From the NCBI GenBank assembly GCA_012842645.1, contig DUSJ01000382.1, positions 1 to 6,591 of the forward strand: a DNA stretch of 6,591 nucleotides, given 5' to 3'. How positions within the stretch are numbered: the first letter of the stretch is position 1; each line of letters starts with the position of its first letter. The notes under the pieces were generated by a model. The model saw nothing but the letters and a program-made list of their open reading frames with translations. It searched no databases and was not told the DNA's origin. Source of the DNA: Clostridiaceae bacterium (lineage in GTDB: Bacteria > Bacillota > Clostridia > DSM-8532). The position numbers were made by a program, and so were the translations under genes. Below are positions 6,125-6,591 of this stretch, piece after piece.

Positions 6125-6553
6125 TTACTTTTTAAAAATGATTATCCCCGCTATCATCAGGATCACGCCTATCAGCTTGCTCCATTCGAGGCATAATTTT
6201 TCTGTGCCGAAAAGCCCCAGTGCTTCTATCAGGCACGAGACCACAAGCTGCGCAATCAGGATGAGCATCGTTGCAAATGCCGGTCCCAGCCCCGATATGC
6301 TTTTTATAACGGTATAGGTTATAAAGGCCCCAATCACGCCGCCAAGCAGGTATACCTTGTTTTCAACGCTGAATACCGAAAACAGGTCCTCCCTGCCAGA
6401 GAAAAACCATATACCGATGCTCGTTATAAAAGCAGTCAGATGTACCCAACTGTTAGTGGCCCACATATTGGACGAGTCCATAACGCGGGTGTTGAACACT
6501 CCCTGGACGCTCATCAGGAGTCCGGCCAGCAAGGCAAGTATAATTCCAATCAA
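6125..6553 (-). CDS. DMT-superfamily YdcZ/DUF606 small membrane protein
   Basis: A 142-aa, very hydrophobic protein of the YdcZ family (PF04657), distant relatives of EamA/DMT transporters; members often occur as pairs and the transported substrate is unknown. Five membrane segments are predicted at about 2-20, 34-51, 68-86, 92-113 and 125-140. Family features seen are the N-terminal SVQGVFNTRV stretch and LGPAFATMLILIAQLVVSCL (88-107) followed by an EALGLFG turn. It begins with TTG at 6553: an in-frame TAG immediately precedes it, GGGGG lies 7 nt upstream (6565-6561), and the N-terminus MIGIILALLAGLLMSVQG lines up with the usual family start. The next in-frame ATG, codon 14, would cut into the first membrane helix. 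The gene is complete, ends on KK, and its upstream promoter lies at or beyond the window edge. Only one copy is visible; a partner could lie outside. Confidence 0.85.
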   Translation of the reverse strand: MIGIILALLAGLLMSVQGVFNTRVMDSSNMWATNSWVHLTAFITSIGIWFFSGREDLFSVFSVENKVYLLGGVIGAFITYTVIKSISGLGPAFATMLILIAQLVVSCLIEALGLFGTEKLCLEWSKLIGVILMIAGIIIFKK

Positions 6554-6591
6554 CTAGATTCCCCCAAAAGCATGATTCCTTGTGTAGTATT

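Overview
The window looks like a chromosomal stretch of a Gram-positive, low-to-moderate-GC anaerobe, most likely of the class Clostridia. The basis is the clostridial-style FeoB with its Cys-rich core, the feoA-feoB pair divergent from an MntR/DtxR-type regulator, a YaaH/SleL-like GH18 protein, strong GGAGG-like ribosome binding sites and frequent GTG/TTG/ATG start ambiguity. This is inference from protein character; no rRNA or other taxonomic marker is present.

Layout. (1) Positions 1-641, plus strand: the C-terminal 212 codons of a GH18 glycosidase whose 5' end, including the catalytic DxxDxDxE strand, lies outside the window. (2) 642-769: a short non-coding gap with two hairpins, the second a good terminator or leader hairpin. 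(3) 770-1591, plus: a 273-aa alpha/beta hydrolase with a complete Ser-Asp-His triad. (4) 4052-1637, minus: feoA then feoB, a ferrous iron transport operon, convergent with the hydrolase. (5) 4053-4216: a divergent intergenic region with a TATAAT-type promoter for feoAB and a perfect 15-bp dyad near its expected transcription start. (6) 4217-4654, plus: an MntR-like metal-sensing repressor with all six MntR-type metal ligands. (7) 4740-6119, plus: a MATE-family multidrug/cation antiporter, whose leader can fold an 11-bp stem that covers its Shine-Dalgarno sequence. (8) 6553-6125, minus: a YdcZ/DUF606 small membrane protein that starts with TTG and converges on the MATE gene with 5 bp between the stop codons.

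How the parts fit. The core is a metal-homeostasis module: the regulator probably senses Mn2+ or Fe2+ and represses feoAB through the dyad in the divergent promoter, perhaps controlling itself too. A second dyad with the same GGAA-N7-TTCC skeleton lies at the 3' end of the regulator gene, just upstream of a possible MATE promoter, which raises the possibility that the exporter belongs to the same regulon. The GH18 enzyme, hydrolase and YdcZ protein show no evident functional link to this module. I see no mobile element, CRISPR array, tRNA, rRNA or wholly new system; the points most worth following are in the regulatory DNA.
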